From: Microbacterium faecale | GTDB taxonomy: Bacteria; Actinomycetota; Actinomycetes; Actinomycetales; Microbacteriaceae | Reading direction: 5' to 3' | Assembly: GCF_014640975.1 (NCBI RefSeq) | Contig: NZ_BMHO01000001.1 | Location: forward strand, 132,133 to 196,132 | Length of the DNA: 64,000 nt | In this document: piece after piece, positions 9,960-19,391 of the stretch | How the letters are laid out: each line of letters starts with the position of its first letter | Position numbering within the stretch: the first letter of the stretch is position 1 | Program-made: the position numbers and the translations under genes | Notes under the pieces: model-generated | Seen by the model: only the letters and a program-made list of their open reading frames with translations | Database searches by the model: none | Told to the model about the DNA's origin: nothing

Positions 9960-12596
9960 ATGAGCACTGGCGCGCCGACGTTCGGGCACGTCGACACCGC
10001 CGAAGCCGTTCCTCGCGCACGGTTGCTCGAACGTCTCACCGGATCAGAACAACTGTGCGTTTTGCACGCCGAAGGCGGGTCGGGCAAGACCGTCCTGCTC
10101 TCACAGTGGGCCTCTGACGCCGGTGAGTCGGTCCTCTGGCTTGACCTGCGTTCGCACCTCTCGTCCCGCGCCGGGTTCTGGCTGCGCGTTCTCACCCGCC
10201 TGCATGCCGACGGCTGGCTCGATGACGCGACGCTCGCCCGTAAGGTCATCGCGATCTCAGAATCGCCCGCATCAATTGACAGCGTGATTCGGCGGCTGGT
10301 TCACGAGAACATCACGCCTCGCACGCTCGTCATTGACGGGCTCCCCGACGAAGCTGCAACGTGGCGCCCCGTGGTTGACGATCTCGTCACCCTGTTGCAG
10401 CATCGCCCCGATATGCGCTGCCTTGTGGCCTGCTCATCGGTTGCCGTTCGCGACGCGTTACTCGCCGACCCCCCGCCAATTAGCTGGGTCGAACTGACCA
10501 CGACCGACCTCGCGCTATCGCCGCGCGAAGCGCGCGAGATTGTGGAGCGCGACGCATCGCGCATCGACGCGAACCGTCGCGAGGCCATCCTGACAAGCGA
10601 CGCCGCCCAGCGCGTCGCCAGCCTGCGCTTCGCCATCGAGCATCACGATGCCCCCGTACTTGCCGATTCGCTCGCATTGCACCCCGCGATCATGGAGCGC
10701 TTCGCCGACAGCGGGATCCGCGAATTCGCGGGCGTCATCGCTCTCGCCCCCGTGATCGATGCCGACCTCGCGCGCGACCTCACCGGTCGCGCCGATGCGG
10801 CACAGGTGCTCGACCGTCTCGCGCGCCAGGGGGCGGGAGGCTGGATCGCACACGAAAGCGGGCAGGCACTGTTCCGGTACCGTGACGGCGTCAGACAGGC
10901 GGCCTCTGCGGACTTCCATGCGCGCCACGCCCGGCTCGTATTCGCTGCGAAACGCAAGATCGCTCGCTGGATCGCAATGCGGCTCCGCGACTACTCAACC
11001 GCGCTCCTCTTCGCGCTCGAAGGACGCGATTACGACCATGCGAGTCGACTCATGCTGCGGGCGTGGCCGTTCAACCACGAGGACAAACCGCGTCTCCGCC
11101 AGCTCGTGAAGACGCTCCCTGTCGCGCAGATCCACCGTCGGCCGCTGCTCGCGCTCTGGTACGGGCTCCTGCTCAACGAGGATCCGGCGACACAGTCACG
11201 CGCGGCCCCCTTCTTCGTCTCTGCCGCAGCCATGGGCCGCGCCCGCGGTCGAACGCTCTCACCCGCGGAACGTGCGGTGCTCCGCGGGTTCGAGAGCCTG
11301 ACGTGGCGCCTCATCGGGCAGCCCACGCGGATGGCTGACGCCGCGCGACAGTGCATCGCCCTCATCGAATCCGCAACCGCGGATCCGGAGTTCGATACAT
11401 CGCTCGCGGAAATCGTCGGGACGGTCTTCAATCAAGCGTGCGTCTCGCTGTACGCATCCGGTGCCATCGGCGAGGCCCGTGAAGCGTTCGCCGCGCTCGT
11501 CGCACTCGCCGACCGGCTCGCAATGCGGCACCGTCGCAATCTCGGACTGGCCGGGATGGCCTTCGTCGACGCCGCCACGGGAAATGTCGCCAACGCGGCA
11601 CGCACGCTCGACCGCATCCGTGAGGACGACTGGCCAGAGCCGTGGCTCGCGGGATACGCCGGATCCCTAGGACGGCTCGGACGCGCGTGGATCGCCCTGT
11701 CCTCAGATTCTCCGGAGCGCGTGCTCGCGGAGCTCGATGTGCTCGATCCCCACGTCGACACGATCGAACACTGGGACCTCATCGCGGTTGCACGCGCGCT
11801 CGCCGAGAGTCGTCTCGGACACGCGCGCTCCGCCGCCCACACCTTCACCCGCACCGTGCGATCCCGGCTCACACGCACCTCGCTGCCGATCGTGCGCGAT
11901 CGCGTCAGCGGCGCCGACGCCGTGCTGCGGATCTTGAACGGACGAGAGCCGTCGCCCGCATCGGAGACCGCGGGACGCACTCACCGCAGCATCGTGCTCG
12001 CGATGCAGGCGATCAGCGCTGGCGCAAACGATGACTCCGCCACCGCGTCCACGCTCCTTCGCAAGGCGGAAACCGCTGCGCTCGCTCCACAGCAGGAACT
12101 GATCGCCGTCGTCGCGGGTGCGCTCTGCGCCTCGCGCCTGTCCTGGGACGACGAGCTGGGACACTTCGCGAGCCGCATCGTGGATCTCGCCATCGATCCG
12201 GGCATCCGCTGGCCCGTGATTCTCCTGCCCGAGGCCGATCGCACGCGCCTGATCGACGCGCTCGGGGCGGACGAACCGGCGACGACCATGCGTACGCTCT
12301 TCGAAGCGATCCGCCCGGTCGCGACGGAGGCCACGTGGCAATCGCTGGCGCGACCCGCCCTCACGCCGCGCGAGAGTGCGGTGCTCTGCGCGCTCTTCAC
12401 GCACGAGAGCCGCACCGAGCTCGCGGACGCGCTCTTCGTCTCCGTCAACACGGTCAAAAGCCAGCTTCGCTCGTTGTACGCGAAGCTCGGCGTCAGCACG
12501 CGCGAGCAGGCGCTCGCCCGCGCTGTCGCGCTCGGCATCGCCGGGGACAGCGACGGGGACAGCGACGGGGACAGCGACGGGGACGACGCGCCGTGA
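9960..12596 (+). CDS. Large LuxR-family (LAL/MalT-like) transcriptional regulator
   Basis: An 878-residue ATP-dependent regulator. A Walker A motif (AEGGSGKTVL) lies near residues 36-45, a NACHT/STAND-like ATPase region follows, then a long helical TPR-like section. The C-terminal LuxR helix-turn-helix is at about 800-860 (LTPRESAVLCAL, SVNTVKSQLRSLYAKLG). The protein ends in a strange acidic tail of repeated GDSDGD encoded by a 12-bp tandem repeat. RBS GAGGGAGA precedes the ATG. Its TGA overlaps the GTG of the next gene by 3 nt (sequence GTGA), so the pair is translationally coupled. The inducer is unknown. Confidence 0.9.
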   Translation: MSTGAPTFGHVDTAEAVPRARLLERLTGSEQLCVLHAEGGSGKTVLLSQWASDAGESVLWLDLRSHLSSRAGFWLRVLTRLHADGWLDDATLARKVIAISESPASIDSVIRRLVHENITPRTLVIDGLPDEAATWRPVVDDLVTLLQHRPDMRCLVACSSVAVRDALLADPPPISWVELTTTDLALSPREAREIVERDASRIDANRREAILTSDAAQRVASLRFAIEHHDAPVLADSLALHPAIMERFADSGIREFAGVIALAPVIDADLARDLTGRADAAQVLDRLARQGAGGWIAHESGQALFRYRDGVRQAASADFHARHARLVFAAKRKIARWIAMRLRDYSTALLFALEGRDYDHASRLMLRAWPFNHEDKPRLRQLVKTLPVAQIHRRPLLALWYGLLLNEDPATQSRAAPFFVSAAAMGRARGRTLSPAERAVLRGFESLTWRLIGQPTRMADAARQCIALIESATADPEFDTSLAEIVGTVFNQACVSLYASGAIGEAREAFAALVALADRLAMRHRRNLGLAGMAFVDAATGNVANAARTLDRIREDDWPEPWLAGYAGSLGRLGRAWIALSSDSPERVLAELDVLDPHVDTIEHWDLIAVARALAESRLGHARSAAHTFTRTVRSRLTRTSLPIVRDRVSGADAVLRILNGREPSPASETAGRTHRSIVLAMQAISAGANDDSATASTLLRKAETAALAPQQELIAVVAGALCASRLSWDDELGHFASRIVDLAIDPGIRWPVILLPEADRTRLIDALGADEPATTMRTLFEAIRPVATEATWQSLARPALTPRESAVLCALFTHESRTELADALFVSVNTVKSQLRSLYAKLGVSTREQALARAVALGIAGDSDGDSDGDSDGDDAP
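12543..12586 (+). repeat. 12-bp tandem repeat at the 3' end of the regulator gene
   Basis: About 3.7 copies of GGGGACAGCGAC encode Gly-Asp-Ser-Asp repeats at the extreme C-terminus of the LuxR-type regulator. Units of 12 bp keep the frame on gain or loss, so tail length may vary between strains. Confidence 0.9.
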
Positions 12597-13828
12597 AGCG
12601 CGTCGTCCTGCTCGCGTTCGCGCAGTGCTTGGCGATGGGCGCGCTCACCGCGCCCGCCGTCGTCGGTCTGTCCGTCCGCGTGCGGGAGTTCGTCGAGCCT
12701 GACGCGGCCGCCGGTCTGCTCGGCGCGATCATCTCGCTCGGATCCCTCGCAGCGATGATCGCGAACCCCCTGTTCGGATGGCTCGCCGATCACACAGGAC
12801 GTCGCCGCGGAGCGCTCACCCTCGGCGCCGTTGCGGGCCTCGTTGCCACCGTCGGCGTCGCGTGGGCACCGTCGCCTGTTGCCCTTACCGCCGCATGGAT
12901 CACGGCACAAGCGGCGTACAACATGTGCTTCGGGGCGATCAACGGCCTCATCTCGCACGGCCTCGCCGACACGGACCGCACGCGCGCCGCCGGCGTCCTG
13001 TCGTCGGTGAGCATCCTCGGAACGCTCCCCGGGCTGGCGGTCGCGGCGCTTCTCCCCCACGACGTCGCGGTGATGATGCTCGTGGTGCCGGCGTTTGCCG
13101 CCGTCGCGATCCCGATCCTCGCGCTGCGCCTCCCCCGTAGCGCACGCGTCGACAGCGCGGCGCCGCCCCACCGTCCGTTGGATGCTGTGCGGACGGTCGC
13201 GTCACGCGCATTCGTCGTCGTTTTCACGATCCGCTTCGTGATCGCGTTCGAGCTGGCCGCCGGGCTCGTCTTCGCGCTGTATCTGTTCACCGACCGCTGG
13301 CAGGTCGCTGAGGCGGACTCCGTCCGTCTCGTGTCCCTCATGACTGCCGTGGGCGCGGCAGGTCTCGTCGGAACTGCGGCGATCATCGCCGCGAGCCGGT
13401 TACGACGCGCGTCGGCGCGCGTGCTGCTCGGATCCGCCCTTGTGGGTGTGACGATCGCGACCATTGCGCGCGCTCTCGCTCCCACCGTGCTGGTGTTCCT
13501 TCTCGCCACGCTCGTGGCCGGTTGCGCGATCGGCGCTGGCTTCACGGCCAGTCGCTCGATCGCACAGGCGGTTCTTCCGCCGGAGCGCTCCGCGCTCGGT
13601 CTCGGCATCTTCAACGTCGCGAACACGCTCGCGCCGGCCGTCGCGCCGGCCGTCGCGGGCGCGCTCGTCGTTCCGGGGCTGGTCCCCTGGCAGGCGGACG
13701 GATACGGCGCGATGTACCTGGCGTTGAGCGTACCGATCGCCGCGTGCCTCGCGCTGCTCCCCCTCCTCCGAGAGCGCAGCGCGGTGGCTCCCTCCGCCTC
13801 GCCCCACCTTCCACAAATGCACCGATAA
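12593..13828 (+). CDS. MFS transporter
   Basis: A 411-residue major facilitator superfamily protein with about 12 hydrophobic segments and the loop 2-3 motif A (GWLADHTGRRRGAL, near residues 62-75). The GTG start overlaps the stop of the LuxR-type regulator, making it the probable target or partner of that regulator, for example an exporter induced by its own substrate. The last codons (PHLPQMHR) and the TAA are formed by the left arm of a degenerate family A palindrome, so the native C-terminus may have been changed when the repeat arrived. Substrate unknown. Confidence 0.88.
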   Translation: MKRVVLLAFAQCLAMGALTAPAVVGLSVRVREFVEPDAAAGLLGAIISLGSLAAMIANPLFGWLADHTGRRRGALTLGAVAGLVATVGVAWAPSPVALTAAWITAQAAYNMCFGAINGLISHGLADTDRTRAAGVLSSVSILGTLPGLAVAALLPHDVAVMMLVVPAFAAVAIPILALRLPRSARVDSAAPPHRPLDAVRTVASRAFVVVFTIRFVIAFELAAGLVFALYLFTDRWQVAEADSVRLVSLMTAVGAAGLVGTAAIIAASRLRRASARVLLGSALVGVTIATIARALAPTVLVFLLATLVAGCAIGAGFTASRSIAQAVLPPERSALGLGIFNVANTLAPAVAPAVAGALVVPGLVPWQADGYGAMYLALSVPIAACLALLPLLRERSAVAPSASPHLPQMHR

Positions 13829-13858
13829 CCCGCCGTTTTGGGTGCATTCGTGTCATGT
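13806..13858. repeat. Degenerate palindrome, family A copy 2
   Basis: Arms 13806-13823 and 13841-13858 match at 14 of 18 positions around the family A core (AATGCACC / GGTGCATT). The left arm is coding: it supplies the last codons and stop of the MFS gene. A decayed copy of the elements at 3491 and 14923. Confidence 0.75.
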
Positions 13859-13891
13859 CGGGCAGGTGCAGTGGCGCGCTAGGCTCGCGCC

Positions 13892-14920
13892 ATGCAGACG
13901 CTGACGTCGACGCACGCACGCCGGATCCGGTGGTCGAACCATCTGCTCGGGGGATCCGATCTCTCACCGACGCAGGTGGTCGACCGTGCGGTCGCCCTGC
14001 AGGGGCAGGATCTCCCAGGCGTGCTGCGGGCGATCGCGATGCGCTCGCGGCCCGGAACGACGATCGATGACGTCCGGGCCGCATTCGACCGGGGCGAGCT
14101 GGTGCGGAGCTGGCCCGCTCGCGGCACACTGTTCGCGACGACCCCCGCTCGCCTGCGTAGCCTCCTCGCTCTCACGGGGGATCGGATCCACCGGTCGACC
14201 CTGCGGCGTCGCGAGCAGTTGCATCTGACTGACGCGGTCCTCGGTCGCGCCCGCGACGCTGTGCTGCCGTACCTGCCTCTCACGCGGCCCGAGGCCCTCG
14301 AGCTCTGGGCGAAGGCAGGCATCGACACCCGCGAAGGCCGCGGCTACCACCTGATCTTCCACCACGCGGTTGCGGGAATCTGGCACTGGGGCGGGTTCCG
14401 TGACGACGAGCAGCTGCTGACGACGACCACCCCCAGCGCGCCGACCGCGGGATCCATCACCGACGATCCCCTGCCCGAGATCGTGCGCGGCCTCGTCACC
14501 GCGCGCGGTCCGATGACGACAGACGACCTCGTCTGGTGGCTGAAGCTGCCGAAGACGCAGATCCGTCGCGCGACCGATGGACTCATCGAGGTGTCGGTCG
14601 ACGGCACACCCGCGTGGCTGGCGAGCGAGGCGGCGGCGGATCCGGGCGACACGGGCATCTCGTTCGTTCCCGCTTTCGACGAGTGGATCCTCGGGTATGG
14701 CGACCGCTCACTCGCGGCGAGTGACGTCATGCGAAAAGCGCTCGTGCCCGGCAATAACGGCGTCTTCCGCCCCGCCGTCGTGGTTGACGGTGTCGCCGTC
14801 GGGACGTGGCGCGGCCGCGCGAAGAGCCGCCCGGATCCGACGTTCGAGTTCGTCGAGAAGGTCCCCGTGGCCACGCGCCGGCGCATCTCCGATGCTCTGG
14901 CGGCCTGGCCGCTCGCCTGA
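13892..14920 (+). CDS. Winged-helix protein of the AlkZ/YcaQ (HTH_42) family
   Basis: A 342-residue member of the family that includes DNA glycosylases AlkZ (azinomycin self-resistance) and E. coli AlkX/YcaQ. The N-terminal segment carries QGQ at residues 37-39, where AlkZ proteins have the catalytic QxQ motif, followed by RSWPARGTLFATTP. This fits a monofunctional alkyl-base or crosslink glycosylase, but activity is inferred from family only. A TAGGCT box (13880-13885) ends 6 nt before the ATG, so the message is probably leaderless. A perfect family A palindrome begins 2 nt after the stop. Confidence 0.85.
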   Translation: MQTLTSTHARRIRWSNHLLGGSDLSPTQVVDRAVALQGQDLPGVLRAIAMRSRPGTTIDDVRAAFDRGELVRSWPARGTLFATTPARLRSLLALTGDRIHRSTLRRREQLHLTDAVLGRARDAVLPYLPLTRPEALELWAKAGIDTREGRGYHLIFHHAVAGIWHWGGFRDDEQLLTTTTPSAPTAGSITDDPLPEIVRGLVTARGPMTTDDLVWWLKLPKTQIRRATDGLIEVSVDGTPAWLASEAAADPGDTGISFVPAFDEWILGYGDRSLAASDVMRKALVPGNNGVFRPAVVVDGVAVGTWRGRAKSRPDPTFEFVEKVPVATRRRISDALAAWPLA

Positions 14921-14922
14921 CG

Positions 14923-14986
14923 CGCTCTACCTTCCACGAATGCACCCAAATCAGCGGTTTTGGGTGCATTCGTGGAAGGTAGAGCG
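14923..14986. repeat. Long perfect intergenic palindrome, family A copy 3
   Basis: Perfect 28-bp arms (14923-14950 and 14959-14986) with an 8-base loop, containing the family A core CTTCCACGAATGCACC. It lies between convergent genes (AlkZ-like and pheA) and could terminate both. Confidence 0.92.
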
Positions 14987-15024
14987 GGCGGGCATCGCCC
15001 CCACGCACGGCGTAGCGCGCCAGG

Positions 15025-15975
15025 TCAGTCGTCGGCGCCGGAGAGGATCCCGCGGAGCCAGTCACGCGCGTCGGCGAACGACGCGTCGCTGTACCGCTGC
15101 TCGTGCTCGACCGCCTCATGATCGGCGCGCGGATAGGACCCCAGGAACGTCACGCTCGGGCTGAATCGCTTCAGGCCCATCACCGCGTCGGCCATCCGCT
15201 CGTCGGCGATGTGGCCGTCGGCGTCGATAACGAACCGGTACCGCCCGAGTCGGTCGCCGATCGGCCGCGACTGGATCAGGCTGAGGTTGATCCCGCGCGT
15301 CGCGAACTGCTCGAGCATCTCGACGAGCGCGCCCGGGACCTCCTTCGGCAGTTCGACGACGAGAGAGGTCTTGTCGGCCCCCGTCCGTTCGGGCGGCACG
15401 ACCGTCCGCGTGACGAGCACGAAGCGGGTCACGGCGTCGGGGTTATCGCCGATGCCCTCCGCGAGCACGTCGAGGTCGTAGTGGTCGACCACCCCGGGAG
15501 CCGCGATCGCCGCCTGCGCGGGCAGTGTTCCGTCGAGCAGGCCGATCGCGCTGGCGACGTTGCTCGCGGCGACGACCTGCGAGTGCCCGGGCACGTTGCG
15601 GCCCAGCCACCGGAGACACTGCGCATAGGCGACGGGGTGCGCCGCGATGTCGGTGACGTCGGCGAGGGCGGATCCGCGCGGCGCGACGAGCAGGAACGTC
15701 ACGGGCACGAGATACTCGCCGACGATCCGCAAGCCGCGGGTGTTGGCCAGAGCATCCTGCGCGCTCGAGACGCCCCCCTCGACCGTGTTCTCGATCGCGA
15801 TCATGGCACCGTGGCTGGAGCCGTCCGTCACGTCGGCGAGTGCCTGTGCGACGTTCGCGACGGGCTTCCACGTCTGCCCCGCGGCTTCCGGCACCTGCGT
15901 GAGCGCCGCCTCCGTAAATGTTCCGGCGGGCCCCAGGTAGCTATAGGTGCGTGTTCCAAGAGGCGCGTCGGGCAT
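15025..15975 (-). CDS. pheA: Prephenate dehydratase
   Basis: Converts prephenate to phenylpyruvate in phenylalanine synthesis. It has 316 residues: a bilobed catalytic domain (YLGPAGTFTEAAL at about 12-24, IAIENTVEGGV at about 60-70, and the TRF motif in DAVTRFVLV near 178) and a C-terminal ACT domain (from about 200) for phenylalanine feedback, with SLIQSRP in place of the usual ESRP segment. Typical length of the monofunctional actinobacterial enzyme. A TACGCT box at 15983-15988 stands 7 nt before the ATG, indicating a leaderless start. Confidence 0.95.
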   Translation of the reverse strand: MPDAPLGTRTYSYLGPAGTFTEAALTQVPEAAGQTWKPVANVAQALADVTDGSSHGAMIAIENTVEGGVSSAQDALANTRGLRIVGEYLVPVTFLLVAPRGSALADVTDIAAHPVAYAQCLRWLGRNVPGHSQVVAASNVASAIGLLDGTLPAQAAIAAPGVVDHYDLDVLAEGIGDNPDAVTRFVLVTRTVVPPERTGADKTSLVVELPKEVPGALVEMLEQFATRGINLSLIQSRPIGDRLGRYRFVIDADGHIADERMADAVMGLKRFSPSVTFLGSYPRADHEAVEHEQRYSDASFADARDWLRGILSGADD

Positions 15976-16080
15976 GTCACATAGCGTACGCCGTCTCGGG
16001 TGGGGCGTTCGTGACGCGTCTCCTGCACGAGGATGCGTGCCGCGGTGCCTGGACGGGCCACCTCCTGGCAGAATTGCCCC

Positions 16081-17724
16081 ATGACCAGTCGAGCAGGATC
16101 CCCCGCTGAAGCCGACGATCTCGTCGATGTCGACGCGCTGATCGCGGCCTACTACGACCGCAAGCCCGACCCCGCGAACGCCGCGCAGCAGGTGGCGTTC
16201 GGCACGAGCGGTCACCGGGGCTCGTCTCTGACCACGAGCTTCAACGAGGCGCACATCCTCGCGACGACGCAGGCGATCGTCGAGTACCGCGCCGAGCAGA
16301 ACATCCGGGGTCCGCTCTATCTGGGGCGCGACACTCACGCCCTGTCGCTGCCCGCCGAGCGCACGGCGGTGGAGGTGCTCGTCGCGAACGGCGTCGACGT
16401 GCGCGTCGATGCGCACGACGCGTGGGTACCGACCCCGGCGCTGAGCCACGCGATCCTCACGCACAACGCCGGTAAGGACGCCGACTCGCCGTCGCGCGCT
16501 GACGGCATCGTCGCCACCCCGAGCCACAACCCGCCTTCTGACGGCGGCTTCAAATACAACCCGCCACACGGCGGACCGGCCGACACCGACGCCACGGGCT
16601 GGATCGCCGCACGCGCGAACGAGCTCATCGCGGCGGGACTCGACGGTGTGCAGCGGGTGCGCTTCGCCGACATCGACGCCGAGTCGGTCGCGACGCGTGA
16701 CTTCCGCGCGGCGTACGTCGCCGACCTCGTGAACGTCATCGACCTGGACGCGATCCGCACCGCCGGCGTGCGCATCGGCGCGGATCCTCTGGGCGGCGCC
16801 TCAGTCGCGTACTGGCAGCTGATCGCCGAGCAGTACGGCCTCGACCTCACGGTTGTCAACCCGGACGTCGACCCGACATGGCGGTTCATGACGCTCGACT
16901 GGGACGAGAAGATCCGCATGGATCCGTCGTCGCCGTCGGCCATGGCGACGCTCGTCGCACGCCGGGACGAGTTCGACGTACTGACGGGTAACGACGCCGA
17001 CGCGGACCGTCATGGCATCGTCACCCCCGACGGCGGACTGATGAATCCGAATCACTTCCTCGCGGTCGCGATCGACTACCTCTACTCGCACCGACCCGGT
17101 TGGGGTGCGGATGCGGCCGTCGGCAAGACGCTCGTGTCGTCGATGATGATCGACCGCGTCGTCTCGGCACTCGGACGTCGGCTCGTAGAGGTTCCCGTCG
17201 GCTTCAAGTGGTTCGTGCCGGGCCTGCTCGACGGATCCGTCGCCTTCGGCGGCGAGGAGTCCGCGGGCGCATCGTTCCTGCGTCGCGACGGCGGCGTGTG
17301 GACGACCGACAAAGACGGCATCATCCTCTGCCTGCTCGCCGCCGAGATCATCGCTGTCACGGGGAAGACGCCGTCGCAGCGCTACGCCGAGCTCGAGGCC
17401 GAGTACGGCGCGAGCGCGTACGAGCGCGTGGACGCCCCGGCGACGCCCGATCAGAAAGCCGCGCTGAAGGCCCTCTCGCCGAGCAACGTCACGGCCGACA
17501 CACTCGCCGGCGATCCGATCACCGCGAAGCTCTCGGAGGCGCCCGGCAACGGCGCCGCGATCGGCGGCCTCAAGGTGCAGACGGAGAGCGCGTGGTTCGC
17601 CGCGCGCCCGAGCGGCACGGAGGACGTCTACAAGCTCTACGCCGAGAGCCTGCGCGGCCCGGAGCACCTCGCGCAGGTGCAGGAAGAGGCTCGCGCGATC
17701 ATCGCGAGCGTGCTCGGCGCCTAG
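16081..17724 (+). CDS. pgm: Phosphoglucomutase, alpha-D-glucose-specific
   Basis: Interconverts glucose 1-phosphate and glucose 6-phosphate. The 547 residues match the bacterial Pgm length. The phosphoserine loop [11 protein letters not shown] is near residue 146, the metal loop [10 protein letters not shown] near 303, the sugar-binding GGEESAG near 392 and the phosphate-binding [12 protein letters not shown] near 509. The ATG has no clear Shine-Dalgarno. Phosphorolysis or maltodextrin breakdown would feed this enzyme, and the maltose locus lies 2 kb downstream, although not in the same operon. Confidence 0.96.
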   Translation: MTSRAGSPAEADDLVDVDALIAAYYDRKPDPANAAQQVAFGTSGHRGSSLTTSFNEAHILATTQAIVEYRAEQNIRGPLYLGRDTHALSLPAERTAVEVLVANGVDVRVDAHDAWVPTPALSHAILTHNAGKDADSPSRADGIVATPSHNPPSDGGFKYNPPHGGPADTDATGWIAARANELIAAGLDGVQRVRFADIDAESVATRDFRAAYVADLVNVIDLDAIRTAGVRIGADPLGGASVAYWQLIAEQYGLDLTVVNPDVDPTWRFMTLDWDEKIRMDPSSPSAMATLVARRDEFDVLTGNDADADRHGIVTPDGGLMNPNHFLAVAIDYLYSHRPGWGADAAVGKTLVSSMMIDRVVSALGRRLVEVPVGFKWFVPGLLDGSVAFGGEESAGASFLRRDGGVWTTDKDGIILCLLAAEIIAVTGKTPSQRYAELEAEYGASAYERVDAPATPDQKAALKALSPSNVTADTLAGDPITAKLSEAPGNGAAIGGLKVQTESAWFAARPSGTEDVYKLYAESLRGPEHLAQVQEEARAIIASVLGA

Positions 17725-17801
17725 CCCCACACGTGGGTCGCCAAAGATTGCAGGCGAGAGCGCCACATCTCTGCATTCTTTGGCGACCCACATCGGTGGG
17801 G
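17725..17801. repeat. Intergenic palindrome, family B copy 1
   Basis: Arms 17733-17753 and 17771-17791 pair at 20 of 21 positions with core GGGTCGCCAAAGATTGCAG; flanking CCCCAC/GTGGGG extends the stem. It directly follows the pgm stop and lies between convergent genes. A probable bidirectional terminator, but its arms recur at 17816 and 21874. Confidence 0.88.
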
Positions 17802-17815
17802 GTCAGCCCCGGCCC

Positions 17816-17872
17816 GTGAGTCGCCAGAGGTTGCAGCGTAGAGGGCCCGAGGTGTGCAAACTCTGGCGACCC
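17816..17872. repeat. Intergenic palindrome, family B copy 2
   Basis: A second family B element 15 nt after the first: arms 17818-17835 and 17855-17872 pair at 16 of 18 (GAGTCGCCAGAGGTTGCA). It lies next to the stop of the minus-strand AI-2E family gene. Two different copies back to back suggest each convergent gene carries its own. Confidence 0.85.
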
Positions 17873-17894
17873 AACGGCTGGGCGGCTGTCCTGC

Positions 17895-19088
17895 CTAGGC
17901 GGCGGGGGCTTCCTTCTTCCGTGCCCACTTCGCGGGGAGGCTGTCGCCTTCCCACACCTGGACGATGCCCCATGCGACCGCGGTGAGCGGCACCGCGAGG
18001 ATCGCGCCGAGGATCCCCGCCGTCACGGTGCCGATGGTCAGTGCGACCAAGATGACGAGGCTGTGGAGCTTCAGCGCCCGCCCCATCAGCACGGGCTGGA
18101 GGAAGTTGCCCTCGAGTTGGTTGACGAGCACCACGATGCCGACGACGATGACCGCCGCAAGGAGGCCGTTGTCCATGAAGCCGCCGTCGACGAGGGCGAC
18201 GAGCGCCGCGAGGATCCCCGCCAGCGTCGCTCCGACGATCGGGATGAAGGCGAGGATGAATACGAGCAGCGTCAGCGGCAGAGCAAGCGGGATCCCGAGG
18301 ATGAACAGGCCGATTCCGATGCCGATCGCGTCGGCCGCGGCGACGCCGGCCGTGCCACGCACGTACGCGCCGAGGGTGTCGACCGTCTTCGTTCCGACCC
18401 GCTTCATCCGTCCGTCCCACTCGTCATGGAAGGGCCGCAGCACGAAGTTCCAGATGATCGGGCCGTCCTTGAGGAAGAAGAACAGGATGACGACCATCAG
18501 CACGAGCCCCGTGAGGAAGCTCGCGACAGCGCCGACGCCGGCGACAGCGCCGGATCCGATGGTCGCGCCGACACCCGAGCTCGACAGGAAGCCCTGCACC
18601 GTCGCCCAGATGTCGTCGAGCGGCACCTCGAACGCGGCGCTTGCGGGGTCATCGCCGAGCCACTGCTGGGCGAGCGGAAGCTCGTTGATCCACGCGACGA
18701 TCTGATTCACGCCGTCGGTGGCGCTCTGGTAGAGGTCGGGCCACTGTGCGACCACGGCGCGCACGATCGCCCACCCGACGCCGCCGATCACGACGACGAT
18801 ACCGAGCAGGACGATGATCGTCGCGAGCACCGAGGGCATCCGCGCGCGCAGCCAGCGCATCAGCGGCTCGAACGCCGCGGCGAACACGAGCGCGAGGATC
18901 ACGGGGATCACGACGACGGTCAGCTGACGCAGTCCGAAGACGATGGCCACAAGCAGCAGCGCGACGGCGATGATCTGGATCGAGCGCGTCGCGAGCAACC
19001 CCATCGCATCGCGCCACGGACCCTTCGCCTGTGGCGTGCGTGCCAGCGCGGCAGGGACGGTGGGCGCGGACCGGCGGCGACCGAACAT
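17895..19088 (-). CDS. AI-2E family transporter (PerM-like membrane protein)
   Basis: A 397-residue integral membrane protein with about eight hydrophobic segments and the family pattern of a central soluble stretch (about 130-200) followed by FFFLKDGP and FIPIVGATLAGI. The family includes TqsA and sodium/proton antiporter-like members, so the substrate is open. The ATG at 19088 is chosen because AAGGGGGA precedes it by 5 nt. Monocistronic. Confidence 0.88.
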   Translation of the reverse strand: MFGRRRSAPTVPAALARTPQAKGPWRDAMGLLATRSIQIIAVALLLVAIVFGLRQLTVVVIPVILALVFAAAFEPLMRWLRARMPSVLATIIVLLGIVVVIGGVGWAIVRAVVAQWPDLYQSATDGVNQIVAWINELPLAQQWLGDDPASAAFEVPLDDIWATVQGFLSSSGVGATIGSGAVAGVGAVASFLTGLVLMVVILFFFLKDGPIIWNFVLRPFHDEWDGRMKRVGTKTVDTLGAYVRGTAGVAAADAIGIGIGLFILGIPLALPLTLLVFILAFIPIVGATLAGILAALVALVDGGFMDNGLLAAVIVVGIVVLVNQLEGNFLQPVLMGRALKLHSLVILVALTIGTVTAGILGAILAVPLTAVAWGIVQVWEGDSLPAKWARKKEAPAA

Positions 19089-19391
19089 GTGACTCCCCCT
19101 TCGACGGCGTGGTCCTATCCTGCCTGAAAACTCCCGGCGCGCGCCCGCAAGTCTCCTGCACGTCCATGCCGCGCCTCGCATTCCGCGGTCTCGCTGTCCC
19201 CGATACGTACGGAGCGAAGCGAGCGTGCTGCCGACGCCGCTGGCATCGGGACTGGCGGTGGGCCCACGCCGCGCGTTCGGGGTCCCCGGCCGCCGCACTA
19301 GCGGCGGCCGGGGCGCGCAGCGGGGAGGATCCGCCCCGCGGATCCGGGGGACTGCGGCGTCAATGGCATGCCCGTGCGGCGGAGCAGTCCC
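19089..19391. other. Intergenic region, AI-2E gene start to malG stop
   Basis: 303 bp. Apart from the AI-2E ribosome site at its left end and the hairpin at 19284-19313 near malG, I see no gene or recognisable motif. Confidence 0.5.
19284..19313. terminator. Probable terminator of the mal operon
   Basis: A perfect 13-bp GC-rich stem (CCCCGGCCGCCGC at 19284-19296, complement at 19301-19313) with loop ACTA, about 80 nt past the malG stop on the minus strand. No U-tract, as is common in GC-rich actinobacteria. Confidence 0.7.

Noticed and set aside
15976..16569. N-terminal extension of prephenate dehydratase to 514 residues
   Set aside because: The extra sequence is antisense to pgm and has no domain; the ATG at 15975 with its TACGCT box gives the normal enzyme length.
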